Source: Diphasiastrum complanatum (Eukaryota; Streptophyta; Lycopodiopsida; Lycopodiales; Lycopodiaceae). Taken from it: 64,000 nucleotides of DNA. The DNA is taken from NCBI GenBank assembly GCA_029204225.1, contig CM055110.1, positions 48,591,024-48,655,023 on the forward strand, given 5' to 3'. This document shows positions 50,330-61,177 of this stretch, piece by piece (within the stretch, counting starts at the first letter, position 1; every line of letters begins with the position of its first letter). The notes under the pieces are model-generated. The model was not told where the DNA came from and searched no databases. It saw only the letters and a program-made list of their open reading frames with translations. The translations under genes and the position numbers were made by a program.

Positions 50330-50623
50330 TCAATCTAGGATGCGTTTGTCGATAATATTTATGTCCATGAAAGGACTCCCTTTTTCGTAATGAGACCTAC
50401 AACCTTCTTCATATTCACAATCTATGTTTATTTTTTGGATCTGTTTTTGCTCATATAGAAATTTTAAAAAGCAAAGCTGATCATCGCTATCCCATTCCCA
50501 AAGTTGCTTGGAGTCAACTGTACAATCCAAGAAGTTGTCATCCCACATAAAACCATACACGTTGGAATTTATGGTCTCTGAGTGTGGTTGATTCAACTCC
50601 TGTTCCCAATTTCTGAGGTCCAT
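50330..50623 (-). CDS. gypsy accessory ORF, copy A
   Basis: 97-codon version of the acidic accessory protein: MDLRNWEQELNQPHSETIN, WDDNFLDCTVDSKQLWEWD, CEYEEGCRSHYEKGSPFMD. It is open up to a stop that shortens the C-terminus relative to copy D. Confidence 0.45.
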   Translation of the reverse strand: MDLRNWEQELNQPHSETINSNVYGFMWDDNFLDCTVDSKQLWEWDSDDQLCFLKFLYEQKQIQKINIDCEYEEGCRSHYEKGSPFMDINIIDKRILD

Positions 50624-51015
50624 GCTTTGGTAGACAATTCAGATGTTCTGCAAAAGAAAAAAAAAATTGGTATTATACCCTCTTGTACATGGTATGACTC
50701 TAATTACACATAATATGGCTTAATTTTGTCAATGTTTACACGAGTCTTGAATATGCCACCTCCTATTTTAGCTAACTTAGCTGTGTTGTTGTCGTACAAT
50801 TTTTATTACATATGGACCAGTCCAATGCATATATGCCAAATTTTTGAGGCATTAGCTCGTTCCTAGTGTCATAATACAAGACCAATTGTCCTTCGCTAAA
50901 CTTGTAATTCGGGATTTTTCTATGAACCATTGTTTTTGTGATTTTTTTATGGGTCTCTTGATGCACTAAGGAGGTCAATCATTACTCCGTCAAACTCCTG
51001 TAAGACATCGACACA

Positions 51016-51201
51016 CTATTGGATGGACTCTTTCCTGCCTAGATTATGGGACATAGCCAGTCTTAAGGATGGTAGTTCTATTTCAATAGGCAGGACACAT
51101 TCTTGTCCATATACCAGGGAAAAAAGAGTGTGATTTGTACTAGTTTTGTAGGTTACATTGTAAGCCCACAAAGCAGCATATAATTTCTTATCCCAGTCCA
51201 T
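51016..51201 (-). pseudogene. gypsy A integrase middle fragment
   Basis: WDKKLYAALWAYNVTYKTS then LVYGQECVLPIEIELPSLR is the segment after the catalytic core in gypsy integrases. Confidence 0.8.
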
Positions 51202-51303
51202 CTTGTTTTTGGCTACTATTTTTCGTAATAGGACATCAGCTGCTTGTTTGTACTTTCGGCTTGGCCGTTCGCTTGAGGGTGATAAGGTGTACTTTTGCGA
51301 TGT

Positions 51304-51795
51304 TTAATTTGTAATTATTTCGTCAGACTCTCTATAATCTTGTTCAGAAAGTGTTCTTCGATCTGAAATTAGTCCTCTAGGAGCTCCAAATCTACCCATG
51401 ACTTTCTCCAACTGGAATCGTGCCATTTCTTTGGCATTCCCTTTAGGAACTCCCTTTGCTTTGGCCCACTTAGTAAAGTAGTCTGTAGCTACGATAATAT
51501 AGTGTTTCCAAGATGAAGATGCTGGGTGAATTGGACCTATAAAGTCGATCCCCCATTTTTTTAATGGTATTTGAACTTGAATAGGAATGAGGGAATTAGT
51601 CTGATTTACCCTGGTCTCTACTCGTTGGAAAATGTCACAAGCTCTAGCATGAGCATGTGCATCCTTAGATAATGCTGGCCACCAATATCCTGCTCTTAAG
51701 ATTTTTTGACCTGTTAGTTGACCAGCAAAGTGTCCTCCACAGGTAGAATCGTGACATTCCTCTAGGATGAAACTTGTCTCTTCAAGGTCACACAT
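51304..51795 (-). pseudogene. gypsy A integrase N-terminal and core fragment
   Basis: Zinc-binding H-C region (EECHDSTCGGHFAGQLTG, AGYWWPALSKDAH, ACDIFQR) followed by the core first Asp (WGIDFIGPI) and DYFTKWAKA. The second catalytic region reads SDRRTL, a disrupted SDRGTHF, followed by a frameshift. Confidence 0.82.
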
Positions 51796-51947
51796 CTTGT
51801 ATAAATTCCTTCTACTCCTCTTTGATATAGGATTCCATTTATCAATGTGAAATTTAAGGCTTGTTTCCGTAGCTTCCGCTTCTCTTGAGGGGTCATTGTG
51901 TCTGGTGTTTTTAAACTAGACAGATAGGTAGCTAAATTAGCATACCA

Positions 51948-52418
51948 TTATGTGATCATGGTAATGTCTATTCGCAAAAGATCATGTAAATGATCATTTT
52001 CCCAATCACTATCATTGGTCGTAATATTTCCCAACTCGCATATGGAGTCATTTAGACCTTGTAATCGTGGTGGTTTGCTTTGTAATTCATAATCAAATTC
52101 TTGCAATGACAATATCCATTTCATTAAGCGACCAGGTGGCTCCAACTTGTTCATCATCAGTGTCACTGCTTCACTCTTTGTAAATAACATTACTTTCCTG
52201 TGTAGAAGATAGTGCCGAAATTTAGTAGCAGCATATGCAATTTCTAGACAGATCTTCTCGGCTTTTGTATACTTGAGTTCTGCTGCACTTAGCTTAAGGT
52301 CAACAAAGGTGATTGGTTGATAGACTTTATCCCATACTTGAGCTAGACAATAGTTGATACAGATGTCTATAGTATTGGTAAATACGTAAAATTCGTGATC
52401 ATACATCGATGGTTTCAA
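51948..52418 (-). pseudogene. gypsy A RNase H fragment
   Basis: 156-codon frame with DHEFYVFTNTIDICINYCLAQ, PITFVDLKLSAAELKYTKAE, FRHYLLHRKVMLFTKS and PGRLMKWILSLQEFDYEL, the Ty3-gypsy RNase H signature. Normal A-E-KNYT is AELKYTKAEK here. Confidence 0.82.
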
Positions 52419-52881
52419 TATTGGGCTTTTGCTAGATTTTCTTTCAGGTTTCGAAAGGATTGTTCACATTCCTCATTCCAATTCCACTCAGATTCCTCTT
52501 TTAGTAATCCAATCATAGGGTAGGTTATTGAGGCATAGGCCATTACGTTGTTTCTATAATAGCCTCTCCCTCCTAAGAAAAATTGTAATTGGGTAGCTAT
52601 GGAGGGCTATATAATGGCTAAAAGCATCGTGATCTTCTTTGGATCAGTGGTTGAAAATAATTTTCAAGTATTGCCTAGTGTTCTTTAACAAAAGGTGCTC
52701 CACATAAATCATCCATAAAGATTTTCAAGTTTCTATCCAAGATATCTTCAAAAATTTCATTCATAAACCTTTGATAAGTAGTTGGAGCATTTGATAAACT
52801 AAAAGGCATAACATGATAGGCGAAGGCTCCAAAGCTGGTGGTGAAACTGGTTTTAAGCTTATCTTCTTCGACAATGGCTAT

Positions 52882-53085
52882 TTAGTTATAGCCAGCAAAA
52901 CAATCAATGAAAGAGTAGATTTCTCTCCCAGCCAATTCTTCTAGCACTTGGTTTATAAAAGGTAGTGGGTAGTAATCCTTTCTCGTATGTTTGTTTAGTT
53001 GCTTATAGTCGACACAGACTCGAATTTGAGTAGAATTTTTTTTTGGTCGTGGGACTATCGGTGAACACCATTCACTATTGTTCAC
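52882..53085 (-). pseudogene. gypsy A reverse transcriptase fragment
   Basis: NSEWCSPIVPRPKKNSTQIR, then VCVDYKQLNKHTRKDYYPLP and FIDCFAGYN: RT palm motifs. A stop follows GYN; the YVDD region is further left in another frame. Confidence 0.85.
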
Positions 53086-53412
53086 TTAAAAGATCAACCC
53101 AGCTTCTTTCAATCATTATAATTCCTTCAGAACTCTTTCTTTCATGTGAAATGACAATTTCCGTTGTTTCCGCCTAATGGGTTTAGCATCAGGTTTCAAG
53201 GGTATAGTATGCTTCACTAAATCTGGAGGTATTCCTTTTAGATGCCATCTTGATCAATAGTGATCAATTCACAATCATAGAATCCTTTGAGGTGATGAAG
53301 AGATGTGAGATCCATGCCTTGGATCTTCCCAAGAACCAATCTTCCATTGCTCTTTCCTTCATAAGACTCCCTCTTAATGATTGCATCATAAGAAGTAGAA
53401 ACCTCAAAAACA

Positions 53413-53958
53413 TTAGAAGCCATGAAAAAAAATCATTAGTACCTTCAACATAAGGATGATTGAAGTACTCTCTTTTTTCAAACAAGAACTTATTCTCAAT
53501 GATTTAGGTAATGAATCATATGATAATGATTCTTCCTCACTATCATTCATAATGACATCATTCAAAGTACATCCTACTTTGAACTCTTCACGTACTTCTC
53601 TTCTTCTCGACTTGTGACTATCTCCCTCACCAAGTCTCTTGATAGAACCATTTGATCTACTCTCTTTATGAAGACATGTGACTCCACTTGCTAAAAAAAT
53701 GACTTTCTTGGAATCATAACAAAAGAATGTAGAAGAACCATCTCCTTCATGCATGCACCTAGCAACATCTTTTTCCATATGATCAAAGATATCATTAGCA
53801 ACAATCTTTTCCAAGGAAGAACCTTCACCTCCATTGATGAAGTTAGCTCTTTTCTTACCTTTTGCATGCTTGCACTTTCCATGAAGAATCATTGAAACAC
53901 CATCATTATCCTCAAGACTAGCCAAGTTAGCACAAAGATGAACATCTCCAAGAAGCAT
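53413..53958 (-). CDS. copia-3 second ORF, unrecognised
   Basis: A 181-codon frame following gag-protease. It includes MLLGDVHLCANLASLEDNDG, CKHAKGKKRANFINGGEGSS, EKIVANDIFDHMEKDVARC, a Ser/Lys/Arg-rich part (ESRSNGSIKRLGEGDSHKS) and an acidic DSEEESLSYDSLP. It does not resemble integrase or RT. It replaces pol in this element, as an unrelated ORF does in copia-2. Role unknown. Confidence 0.4.
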   Translation of the reverse strand: MLLGDVHLCANLASLEDNDGVSMILHGKCKHAKGKKRANFINGGEGSSLEKIVANDIFDHMEKDVARCMHEGDGSSTFFCYDSKKVIFLASGVTCLHKESRSNGSIKRLGEGDSHKSRRREVREEFKVGCTLNDVIMNDSEEESLSYDSLPKSLRISSCLKKESTSIILMLKVLMIFFHGF

Positions 53959-54066
53959 ATTAGATCTTGACCTAGATCTAGCATAAGAAAGCTTTCTAGA
54001 CTTTGCATAAGATCCACCAATCTTATTGATGCTAAAAGGTAACTTTGGAAAGTTGAGACCAATCTT

Positions 54067-55419
54067 CTATTCCATTCCATCCTTTCTGCTAGCCATAACA
54101 AAAACATCAAGCTTGAAAAATCTACCTTGTCTATTGCCTCTAGCAACCAAGATTTCTTCCTTTGTAATGAAACAAGCATCACCACCAAACTTTACCATGT
54201 ATCCTTTCTCTATCATTTGACCAACACTTAGCAAATTCTTTGAAAGTGAAGGAATGTAAAGAACACCATCAAGTCTTGCTTTCCTATTAGTAGAATGACA
54301 AATAGGAATTGAACCAATACCTTCAATCACACACTCACCACCATTGGCCATGTGAATTGCTTTCTTGGCTCCATCATAAGTGACCAAAGAAGTAAAGAAC
54401 TCCTTGTGACTAGTAATGTGTGAACTAGCTCTACTACCAATCAACCATGAATCTTTGTCACCTTCATTTGATATTGGACTTGAAGAACACATCAAAATAG
54501 AATCACCAACACCTAGATCCCCATCATTAGTAGTAAAGTTGATTTGCTTGCTACCTTCATCTCTTTGCTTCTTGAAACATTCATTTGCAAAATGCCCTTT
54601 GATTCCACAATAAAAGCATTTCGACTTAGACTTATCTTTCTTTTTGCCAAAAGAAGAAGTCTCACCTTGATCTTGCTCTTTAGACCACTTGCCTTTGACT
54701 TTTCCCTTGAACTTGCCTTTGATGAACATAGCCTCCTCTTCATAATGAGATGTTGATGTAGATCCACCTCCTCTTGATTGAAGCCTATACTCCTCATTCA
54801 CCAAGATCTCTTCCAAATCCACAATACTTGGCAAAGTCTTTTGAATAGCAAAACTTTGAACAAGATTAGCATGATCATCCACCAAGCCATTAAGTATAAC
54901 TTGAACAAGTTCTACCTCCTTAATGCTTTCATCAATACATGCTAACTCATCATTGAATGCTTTAACCCTCAAAACAAAAGCACGAGTACTATCTTCCTTC
55001 TTTTGCAGACTTTGAAAGATTTGCCTCCTAAGAGTAAGCACTCTTGATGTAGACTTGGATTCATAAAGCTTCTTCAAAGCTTCCCAATCCTCCAAAGATG
55101 ATGTGCACTTACCAACTTCCATGAGAAGTTCATTGGTAACATTCATCTTAATCATGTGTAGAGCCTTCTTGGCCCTCTTGTCATACCTCACTTGATCTTG
55201 TTGTGTTGCTGGTCTCTCCTCCAAACCTACAACAATATCCAAAACATCATTCATCTCAAGAAGTGACTCCATCCTCCCTTTCCACAATGAATAGTTACTT
55301 GAGGTAAGCCTATCATTGGCTTCCAACATGACTCCAATTGAGGTTGCCATGTAGCAATGACTTGATCTTCTTCTTTCAACCTGTTCCAATGCACAAAGCA
55401 CTCTCTTGAATGTCAACAA
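54067..55419 (-). CDS. copia-3 Gag-protease, dead protease
   Basis: 450 codons. The homologous start is probably the ATG at 55350 (MATSIGVMLEANDRL), not the upstream one. The UBN2-type Gag spans about residues 24-215 (SNYSLWKGRMESL, EDWEALKKLYE, ELVQVILNGL). The zinc knuckle at 268-281 is intact (CFYCGIKGHFANEC). The protease site that should read IDSGASS is IGSRASS at about 327-333, so the catalytic Asp is lost. The conserved VLYIPSLSKNLLSVGQM follows. The frame ends after KLDVFVMASRKDG, before any integrase. Gag is open and well conserved although the enzyme is dead. Confidence 0.85.
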   Translation of the reverse strand: MLTFKRVLCALEQVERRRSSHCYMATSIGVMLEANDRLTSSNYSLWKGRMESLLEMNDVLDIVVGLEERPATQQDQVRYDKRAKKALHMIKMNVTNELLMEVGKCTSSLEDWEALKKLYESKSTSRVLTLRRQIFQSLQKKEDSTRAFVLRVKAFNDELACIDESIKEVELVQVILNGLVDDHANLVQSFAIQKTLPSIVDLEEILVNEEYRLQSRGGGSTSTSHYEEEAMFIKGKFKGKVKGKWSKEQDQGETSSFGKKKDKSKSKCFYCGIKGHFANECFKKQRDEGSKQINFTTNDGDLGVGDSILMCSSSPISNEGDKDSWLIGSRASSHITSHKEFFTSLVTYDGAKKAIHMANGGECVIEGIGSIPICHSTNRKARLDGVLYIPSLSKNLLSVGQMIEKGYMVKFGGDACFITKEEILVARGNRQGRFFKLDVFVMASRKDGME

Positions 55420-56954
55420 ATGAACTCAAGAAGTCACAGATTTTGTCACAGGTACTGTTGCGGCTATTTTATCTAGGACACGTTTGTCGATAATATTTAT
55501 GTCCATGAATGGACTCCCTATTTCGTAATGAGACCTACAACCTTTGTCATATTCACAATCTACGTTTAGTTTTTGGATCAGTTTTTGCTGATATAAAAAT
55601 TTTAAAAAGGAAAGCTTATCGTCGCTATCCCAACCCAAAGTTGCTTGGAGTCAACTGTATAATCTAAGAAGTTGTCATCCCATATAAGACCATACACGTT
55701 GGAATTTATGGTCTCTGAGTGTGGTTGATTCAACTCTTGTTCCCAATTTCTGAGGTCCATACTTTGGTAGACAATTTAGATGTTCTGCAAAAGAAAAAAA
55801 AAATTGGTATTATACCCTCCTGTACATGGTATGACTCTAATTACACATAATATGGCTTAATTTGTCAATGTTTACACGAGTCTTGAATATGCCACCTCGT
55901 ATTTCAGCTAACTTAGCTGTGTTGTTGCCGTACAACCTTTTTATTACATATGGTCTAGTCCAATGCATACCAAATTTTTGAGGCATTAGCTCGTTCCTAG
56001 TGTCATAATACAAGACCAGTTGTCCTTGGCTAAACTTGTAATTCAGGATTTCTATGATGCATTGTTTTCATGATTTTTTTATGGGTCTCTTGATGCACTA
56101 AGGAGGTCAATCATTGCTCCATCCAACTCTTGTAAGACATCGACACGCTGTTGGATGGACTCTTTCCTGCCTAGATTATGGGACATCGCCAGTCTTAAGG
56201 ATGATAGTTATATTTCAATAGGCATGACACATACTTGTCCATATACCAAGAAGAAAGGACTGTGATTCGTACTAGTTTTGTAGGTTACATTGTAAGCCCA
56301 CAAAGCAGCATATAATTTCTTATCCCAGTCCCTCTTGTTTTTGGCTACTATTTTTCGTAATAGGACATCAGCTACTTGTTTTTACTTTCGGCTTGGCCAT
56401 TCGCTGGAGAGTGATAAGGTGTACTTTTGCGATGTTTAATCAGTAATTATTTCGTCTAACTCTCTATAATTTTGTTTAGAAATCCTCGATCTGAAATTAG
56501 TTCTCTAGGAGCTCCAAATCTACCAATGACTTGCTCTAACATGAATCGTGCCATTTCTTTGGCATTCCCTTTAGGCACTGCCTTTCCTTTGTCCCACTTA
56601 GTAAAGTAGTTTGTAGCTACAATAATATAGTGTTACCAAGATGAAGATGCTGGGTGAATTGGACCTATAAAGACGATCCTCCATTTTTCGAATGGTATTT
56701 GAACTTGGACAAGAATGAGGGATTTAGTCCGATTAACCTTGGTCTCTACTGGTTGGAAAATGTCACAAGCTCTAGCATGAGCATGTGCATCCTTAAATAA
56801 TGTTGGCCACCAATATTCTGCTCTTAAGATTTTATGACTTGTTAGTTAACCAGCAAAGTGTCCTCCACAGGCATAATCGTGACATTTCTCTAGGATGAGA
56901 TCACACATCTTATATAAATTCCTTCTACTCCTCTTCGATATAGGATTCCATTTA

Positions 56955-57277
56955 TCATGAGAAATTTAAAGCTTGTGTCTGTAGCTTCCGCTTCTCTTGA
57001 GGGGTCATTGTGTCTGGTGTCTTTAAAGTAGACAGATAGATAGCTAAATTAGCATACCATTCAGTGATCATGGTAATGTCTATTTGCAATAGGTCATGTA
57101 AATGATCATTTTTCCAATCACTATCATTGGTCGTAATATTTTCCAACTCACATATGCAGTCATTTGACCTTGTAATCGTGGTGGTTTTCTTTGTAATTCA
57201 TAATCAAATTCTTGCAATGACAAAATCCATTTCATTAAGTGACCAAGTGGCTCCAACTTGTTCATCATCAGTGTCAC
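56955..57277 (-). pseudogene. gypsy B RNase H tail fragments
   Basis: Two overlapping frames carry MNKLEPLGHLMKWILSLQEF and HDLLQIDITMITEWYANLAI, matching copies A and C. Confidence 0.75.
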
Positions 57278-57506
57278 TGCTTCACTCTTTGTAAAAAAAC
57301 ATTACTTTCTTGTGTAGTGCCTAAAAAATTAGTGCCTAAATTTAGTAGTGGCATATGCAATTCCTATATCGATCTTCTCGGTTTTTGTAAATTTGAGTTC
57401 TACTACATTTAGCTTACGACCAACAAAGTTGATTGGATGATAGACTTAATCCCATATTTGAGCTAGACAACAGTTGAGTAAAATTCACGATCATACATCG
57501 GTGTGT

Positions 57507-57794
57507 TCAATATTGGGCTTTTGCTAAAGTTTCTTTCAGGTTCTGCAAGGATTGTTCACATTCCTCATTCCAATTCCACTCAGAGTCCTCTTTTAGTAAT
57601 CTAATCACAGGGTATTTTATTGAGATATAGGCCATTATGTAGTTTCTATAATAGCATGTCCCTCCTAAGAAAGATTGTAATTGGGTAACTATGGAGGGTG
57701 ACATAATGCTAAAAGCATCGCGATCTCTTTTTGATCTGTGGCTGAAAACATTTTTCAAGTATTGCGAAGTGTTCTTTAACAGAAGATGCTCCAC
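57507..57794 (-). pseudogene. gypsy B RT/RNase H connection fragment
   Basis: Overlaps the RT frame in another phase. SIVTQLQSFLGGTCYYRNYI and EWNWNEECEQSLQNLKETL are the post-RT tether typical of gypsy elements. Confidence 0.8.
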
Positions 57795-58203
57795 ATAAAT
57801 TATCCATAAAGATTTTCAAGTTTCTATCCAAGATATCTTCAAAATCTTCATTCATAAATCTTTGATAAGTGGTTAAAGCATTTGATAAACCGAAAGGCAT
57901 AACATGATAGGCGAAGACTCCAAAGGCAGTGGTAAAAGTGGTTTTAAGCTTATCTTCTTCGGCAATGCCTATTTGGTTATAGCCAGCAAAACAATCAATG
58001 AAAGAGTAGATTTCTCTCCCAGTCAATTCTTCTAGCACTTGGTCTATAAAAGGTAGTGGGTAATAATCCTTTATCATATGCTTGTTTAGTTGCTTATAGT
58101 CAACATAGACTCGAATTTGAGGAGAATTCTTTTTTGGTCGTGGGACTATCGGTGAACACCATTCACTATTGTCCATAGGAAAGATCAACCCAGCTTCTTT
58201 CAA
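57709..58203 (-). pseudogene. gypsy B reverse transcriptase fragment
   Basis: Longest RT piece of the family: KEAGLIFPMDNSEWCSPIVP, VDYKQLNKHMIKDYYPLPFI, IYSFIDCFAGYNQIGIAEED, KTTFTTAFGVFAYHVMPFGL and FEDILDRNLKIFMDNL. The catalytic pair that should read DD is DN here, so this copy cannot be active. It frameshifts at its end into 57507-57794. Confidence 0.88.
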
Positions 58204-58460
58204 TCGTTCTAATTCCTTTAGTACTCCTTATTTCATGTGAAATGGGAATCTTCGTTGTTTCTGCCTAATGGGTTTTGCATCAGGTTTCAGAGGTATAGTA
58301 TGCTTCACTGAATCTGGAGGTATTCCTTTCAAATCTAAATAATTCCAAGCAAATATATGCTGATATTTCTTGCACAAGTCCTCATAGGTTTTCTTGTCTT
58401 CTAGGCTTAGGTGGGCACCTACTTTGATCTTCCATTGGCTACTGAAGTTCCATCAGGATC

Positions 58461-59339
58461 ACAATCTTGACCGTCTGAATCACTTTGTGTTTCTTGGGTG
58501 CAAGTTGTGTTTCTTAACTTAGGAACTTGCAAAAGCTAAGTTAAAAATATTCTATTTAAATATTACTGCACATGGCACTTTCTAGCCTAAAGGCCCAATG
58601 TTGGACTTATATGCACAGAATGTCAACTGGTTGTCTGATTTTAATATTTCCGACTCTCTACCACATTCATGTAGCGTTTGGGTTTACTATAGGAGCCTTT
58701 TGCCGACTTTTGAATATTCTATGTCATTCCTAGAATCAAGCAACATAGAAACACGAATAAAACTATAGAATTGGATAATGAATGGATGTAGATTAAAGAT
58801 CGATTATTCAGTGAATCACTCTCAACATAGAATAATTCAACACTTCATTCCTTCATAAATCAAGATGAGGGATCTATGCCAATTCAACGACTCATCTGGA
58901 TCTTTTAACTTTGATCTTCTTTGTTGATGAAATTGGATGTTCGACTATCTGATGTTGCTCTCTTTCAAGCACCGATGGAGTCTTGTATATGCAGAGAAAT
59001 ACTTATGTACATGGATCCTCAACAGTGCTTAAGCCATGATCCTTTCATTGTTTGGTTATAAGTGTTGATGCCATGACTCAAAGGCTAGCCCTAAACTATG
59101 CCTTAATTATTTCTCTCTCCTCTCTATGGGCTTTCTCATAAATTTATTCACTTGAATCAACTCACCTCAACTTCTTTAGAAGGTGTGAGACTATTTGTTT
59201 ATAGAATTTCAAAAACTGAGAGTTTTTTCTTTTCAACCTTTTTTTTAATCCCAAAAGTGCTCCTTACTACAGAATCTCAAGCTTGAAATTGCGATATGTT
59301 TGGTCTCAAAACCCAAAAAAAATATGTAGGCACCTTGCT
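58461..59339. other. intergenic, no gene seen
   Basis: AT-rich sequence with short frames only. It separates gypsy copy B from remnants of another gypsy lineage. Confidence 0.55.
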
Positions 59340-59722
59340 CTCGTTCTTAGTAACACATTAAGATTGTTGAGATCAAAGTAGATACAAAGCTTGCCATTTT
59401 TCTTGGGCACCACCACAATGGACGATACCCAATCCTCATGTTGGACTTCATAAATGAAGCCAACATCAAGCAGCTTCTTGATATCCTTGTCGATTCATTC
59501 TCTATAATTAGGGTTACAATAGTAAGGCATAGCCCAAACAGGCTCCCTTTGTGGTTGCGGCAGTTGGATGACAACATTGTCTAGTGTGATATTTTTAAAG
59601 TGTTGTGGAAGATCAAAACATGGTTTCACAAAGTTCTCAAGAGCTTTGGAAATCATTGATGGAGTCTGGCTTCCGAATCTAGATGCTCTTTTGTTCGGAT
59701 TGGCCTTTTGAGGTTCTGACAA
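59340..59722 (-). pseudogene. second gypsy lineage, RT N-terminal remnant
   Basis: Minus-strand frames give SEPQKANPNKRASRFGSQTP and EPVWAMPYYCNPNYRE, then (after a stop) IDKDIKKLLDVGFIYEVQHE, DWVSSIVVVPKKNGKLCIYF and DLNNLN. This is the start of a Ty3-gypsy RT, clearly different from the C/D/A/B family. It breaks off after the first motif. Confidence 0.75.
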
Positions 59723-60479
59723 TGGTTGGATGGGTTATTTAAGCTCTACACGCATTTGTTTTTGTCTCTTGGTTAGTTTTGTATTGATTATTTTCTGATT
59801 GTTAAACCGATGTTAAATATTTTGTGGAGGCAGTGTGATTGCTAGTCAGATCAACTCTTCATCAATGACCTCGTAGACTTCATCTGGAAGCACTTACCAT
59901 TGGTAGACTTGGGTTTGGGCCTATAGTCCACTGTGTTGACTACCTTGGAGGTAAGTTGGATATGAGCCATAGGGTCTGGGGACTTAATCTCCTTTGGAGT
60001 CGTTTTAGGCGCAAATCATTTATTATCAAGATAGTGGAGGACTTGTTCGTCACTCATTTTCTCTTCATTCATCAAAAGAATTCCATCTTCCAAAACATGG
60101 GCTGTTAGAAACAATAGTTTTGTCAGGACACCAAGCGATGGAAATAGGATGGGTGTTTCAATGTCAGTAGAAGATGATAAGGAGATGGGTGTCTTCTTCG
60201 ATGGTCTCTATGAGGCATATGTTGAAGTAAGCACAGTCCACTGTTGCTAATGTGTGACCCTAATTGATGAGTGCATATAGTGTCCTTTCGTCAAAATTGG
60301 AATACTGTCGGATGCATCATATGTTGTGGATGACCAGTCATCATAAACCTTGGCGGGCTTAATGTGGCCTGTAGAGTCAACTTTGACTCTTTTCATTATT
60401 GTCGAAGGTTATCTTACTTTGCTTCCAATCCTAAATGACACTTGCCATTTGTAGACATGGTATACCAAGAAGGATTTAT
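59723..60479 (-). pseudogene. second gypsy lineage, upstream coding debris
   Basis: Broken minus-strand frames such as MKRVKVDSTGHIKPAKVYDD and CLIETIEEDTHLLIIFY, in the position expected for protease and the pre-RT region. No motif is clear enough to name a domain. Confidence 0.35.
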
Positions 60480-60830
60480 ATGTATGTGCATCGTCTAGTA
60501 GGTCTAGGATAACACATTCTATGGTGAACTTGACTCGTGTGATACGAACTGCTCTCATCTTATAGATGAGAATCTGCTTAGGTTTAAGGATTTCTTTAGT
60601 TGCTTGAACTTCAAGAGGTTCATATGAAATTTATTCGGGTATAGGACCATTAAATTTCTTTAAGAGAGTTACACGGAATATATTGTGGACTTTAAGTAAA
60701 AGGTAATGCAAGCTTGCACATAACTTCACTGATTACTTGTCTTGATTTTGAATGGTCCATAGTATCTTTGGGCTAGCTTGGGATACAGCTTCTTGCCCTT
60801 CTTATCCCGAGTCTCTCTTTTCAAAATTTA
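60480..60830 (-). pseudogene. gypsy integrase C-terminal remnant
   Basis: Minus-strand KLYPKLAQRYYGPFKI, then after a frameshift CKLALPFTLKVHNIFRVTLL and KKFNGPIPE: the GPY/F module and 'hNvFHVSLLK' end of chromovirus-type integrases. It lies upstream of the RT remnant at 59340-59577 on the same strand, the reverse of normal gypsy order, so the two come from different elements or a rearrangement. Confidence 0.7.
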
Positions 60831-61177
60831 GGATAACTAAGTCTCAAGATAGTCCTAAGGTAGTTGACGCCCTCAAGATGTTTTTCTTCAATAAGTTATT
60901 AAGTGAACAAGTATCTAAGGCCTTAATGGTCCGTCTTAGCAAATAAATCATTCCTAGGAAGTAATGTTTTCATACTTTAAGGGCATTGATAACCGCTTAG
61001 AAGTTATTTCTCATATATGTCGAATTGTAATTCAACATATCGCCATAGTTTAATTTGCATATAATATAAAAGCTTAAATCAACAGCACATGTCATGAATG
61101 ATTAAAACAAGCAAAGAAAAAGAACTTGATGGTATTCGAATCAAAATAATTCTTGATACAGCTTGATATTGACCACT
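60831..61177. other. intergenic
   Basis: AT-rich, nothing recognised. Confidence 0.5.

Larger units (their letters stand above)
49862..53242 (-). mobile_element. gypsy copy A, truncated
   Basis: Minus-strand order: RT (53085-52882 and broken to 52440), RNase H (52418-51948), integrase (51795-51304 and 51201-51016), integrase C-terminus (50978-50772), accessory ORF (50623-50330). It stops just before the coiled-coil ORF that copies C and D have. The right end at about 53242 meets copia-3. No LTR found. Confidence 0.82.
53243..55436 (-). mobile_element. copia-3: gag-bearing copia fragment with unknown second ORF
   Basis: Minus-strand copia sequence lying at the junction of gypsy copies A and B. 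It has a complete gag-protease region (55350 to about 54080) but no integrase, RT or RNase H. A different ORF follows (53958-53413). No LTRs or PBS were identified, so only internal sequence is kept. Confidence 0.75.
55437..58460 (-). mobile_element. gypsy copy B, truncated
   Basis: Minus-strand order: pre-RT linker (EYEDLCKKYQHIFAWN, 58400-58330), RT (58203-57709), RT/RNase H connection (57794-57507), RNase H tail (57277-57080), integrase (about 56900-56280), integrase C-terminus (about 56060-55860), accessory ORF (about 55760-55426). There are many frameshifts. The left end meets copia-3 inside the accessory ORF. Confidence 0.82.
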
